The notes under the pieces were generated by a model. That model was given only the letters and a program-made list of their open reading frames with translations. It did not search any database and was not told the origin of the DNA. Positions 62,888 to 64,000 of a stretch of 64,000 bases of DNA are shown one piece after another; the stretch's first letter is position 1, and each line of letters starts with the position of its first letter. Both the position numbers and the translations under genes were made by a program. The DNA comes from Microbacterium festucae. Lineage in GTDB: Bacteria > Actinomycetota > Actinomycetes > Actinomycetales > Microbacteriaceae. The stretch lies in contig NZ_JAOEFC010000001.1 in NCBI RefSeq assembly GCF_025421715.1, forward strand, positions 744,001 to 808,000, read 5' to 3'.

Positions 62888-62957
62888 CCCTCCCCCACCC
62901 ATTGCGGGCGGGATGCGGGGCACGGCATGCTGGCCGGGGGACGTCTGGGGGGACGGC

Positions 62958-64000
62958 ATGGCGGAACAGGTCGGCATCATCGGCGGCGGGATCGTCGGCA
63001 TCGCACTCGCGCGCGAGCTGACGGCGGCGGGCGCCGAGGTCACCGTGCTCGAGAAGGAGAGCCGGCTCGCGCAGCATCAGACCGGCCACAACTCCGGGGT
63101 CGTGCACGCCGGCCTGTACTACGCGCCCGGATCGATGAAGGCGACGCTGTGCGCCGAGGGACGCGGCCTGCTGCGGGAGTTCTGCGCCGACAGGTCGCTG
63201 CCCTACCGCGCGGTCGGCAAGCTGGTCGTCGCCGTCGACGCCGCGGAGCTGCCGGCCCTCGCCGAGATCGAGCGGCGCTCGCGCGCCAATGCCGTGCCCG
63301 ACCTCACCCGCATCGACGATCCGGGGCGGCTGCGCGAGGTCGAACCGCACGTCGCCGGCGTCGCGGCCGTGCACTCGCCGCAGACCGCGGTGGTCGACTA
63401 CGCCGCCATCACCGAGGCCCTCGCGCAGGACGTGCGCGCCGCGGGCGGCCGCGTGCTGCTGCACACCGAGGTCACCGGCATCCGCATCGAGCGCGGCCGC
63501 GTGCGGGTGATCACCCGCACCGGCGCGCACCTCTTCGACCGCGTGGTGGCCGCCGCCGGGCTGCAGTCCGACCTCATCGCCCGCCTCGTCGGGGCCGACC
63601 CGGCACCGCGCATCCTGCCGTTCCGCGGCGAGTACTGGATGCTGAAGCCGTCGCGCACCGGCCTCGTGCGCGGCATGATCTACCCGGTGCCCGACCCGCG
63701 GTTCCCGTTCTTGGGCGTGCACTTCACCCGCGGCGTCTACGACGACGTGCACGTCGGACCCAACGCGTTGCCGGCCCTCGCCCGCGAGGGCTACCGCTGG
63801 CGCGACGTGTCGCTCGCCGACACCTGGGGGTCACTGCGCTGGCCCGGCGCCCCCGCCCTGGCACGCCGCCACTGGCGCATGGGCGTCGACGAGATCAGCG
63901 GGTCGCTCGTGAAGGCGCTCTACTTCCGCAAGGCACGGCGGTTCATCCCCGAGCTGGCGATGGGCGACCTCGCCCGCAAATCGGGCGCCGGCGTGCGCGC
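62958..64000 (+). CDS. lhgO: L-2-hydroxyglutarate oxidase (partial, C-terminus outside window)
   Basis: 347 residues to the window edge, ATG 62958. FAD-binding VGIIGGGIVGIALARELTAAG starts at residue ~5 (GxGxxG). QTGHNSGVVHAGLYYAPGSMKA is the LhgO/FAD-dependent oxidoreductase signature, then FRGEYWMLKP and YPVPDPRFPFLGVHFTRG. It oxidises L-2-hydroxyglutarate, a side product of metabolism, to 2-oxoglutarate. About 50 residues are missing. Confidence 0.9.
   Translation, partial: MAEQVGIIGGGIVGIALARELTAAGAEVTVLEKESRLAQHQTGHNSGVVHAGLYYAPGSMKATLCAEGRGLLREFCADRSLPYRAVGKLVVAVDAAELPALAEIERRSRANAVPDLTRIDDPGRLREVEPHVAGVAAVHSPQTAVVDYAAITEALAQDVRAAGGRVLLHTEVTGIRIERGRVRVITRTGAHLFDRVVAAAGLQSDLIARLVGADPAPRILPFRGEYWMLKPSRTGLVRGMIYPVPDPRFPFLGVHFTRGVYDDVHVGPNALPALAREGYRWRDVSLADTWGSLRWPGAPALARRHWRMGVDEISGSLVKALYFRKARRFIPELAMGDLARKSGAGVR

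Noticed and set aside
61586..63043. 485-codon minus-strand frame opposite the ROK gene
   Set aside because: Antisense shadow; the plus strand has a clear ROK protein.
1..64000. tRNA or rRNA genes
   Set aside because: No cloverleaf-consistent or rRNA-like stretch was recognised on reading both strands; a covariance-model scan would be decisive.

Overview
The window is a high-GC actinobacterial chromosome segment, most like the family Microbacteriaceae (Microbacterium or a close relative). The reasons are very high GC, actinobacterial marker families (DUF3073, Rv2578c-like radical SAM protein, sterol-carrier-like protein, HtaA/HmuTUV heme uptake under DtxR-type iron boxes) and the purF-purM and purD neighbourhoods. 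No tRNA, rRNA or CRISPR array was seen.

Bases 1-22,800 are an accessory region. It opens with the N-terminal ~2,080 residues of a giant secreted RHS/YD-repeat protein on the minus strand, cut by the window edge. Divergent from it is a small secreted DUF2599-like protein followed by a three-helix membrane protein. Next comes a Tn7-like transposition module on the minus strand: TnsA-like endonuclease, TnsB-like DDE transposase, TnsC-like AAA+ ATPase, and a TniQ/TnsD-like target selector fused to four zinc-ribbon repeats and a C-terminal winged helix. A divergent HTH protein and a shared operator-like dyad sit upstream of tnsA. A second TniQ protein, also with a four-ribbon array but no winged helix, lies beyond with its own probable leaderless promoter.

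The genes after it look like defence or toxin-antitoxin cargo. They are a two-gene operon of a HAD (RNA-repair type)/MbcA-like fusion plus a partner with the same C-terminal domain, a VbhA-like antitoxin with Fic toxin, and a 61-residue protein coupled to a TIR-domain protein. Between them lie a nine-copy TGCCAAG repeat cluster containing a 31-bp palindrome, and a noncoding stretch with DnaA-box-like sites and palindromes. These could be transposon ends or the origin of an integrated replicon.

Bases 22,900-64,000 are mainly chromosomal housekeeping and metabolism. In order: acyl-CoA dehydrogenase; radical SAM protein; lipoprotein; DEAD-box helicase with a long Arg/Asp-rich repeat region; RND transporter; two CrcB fluoride channel subunits; topoisomerase IB and a SAP/Rho-N-like small protein; TipA-type MerR regulator; DUF4097 protein with a PadR regulator; universal stress protein; DUF3073; CynX-type MFS; purF and purM; the HtaA surface protein divergent from hmuTUV; sterol-carrier-like protein; purD. 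A sugar locus follows on the minus strand: hydroxyacid dehydrogenase, sulfatase, ABC solute-binding protein, two permeases, Gfo/Idh/MocA oxidoreductase and a frameshifted GH29 alpha-L-fucosidase, divergent from a ROK repressor. The window ends inside an lhgO-like oxidase.

Two interspersed repeat families are notable. Family A (GAGTGCACG nested palindromes) fills five intergenic sites between 42.5 and 50.9 kb. Family B (AACTCCTCC...GGAGGAGTT) fills three intergenic sites and also occurs three times in frame inside the helicase gene.
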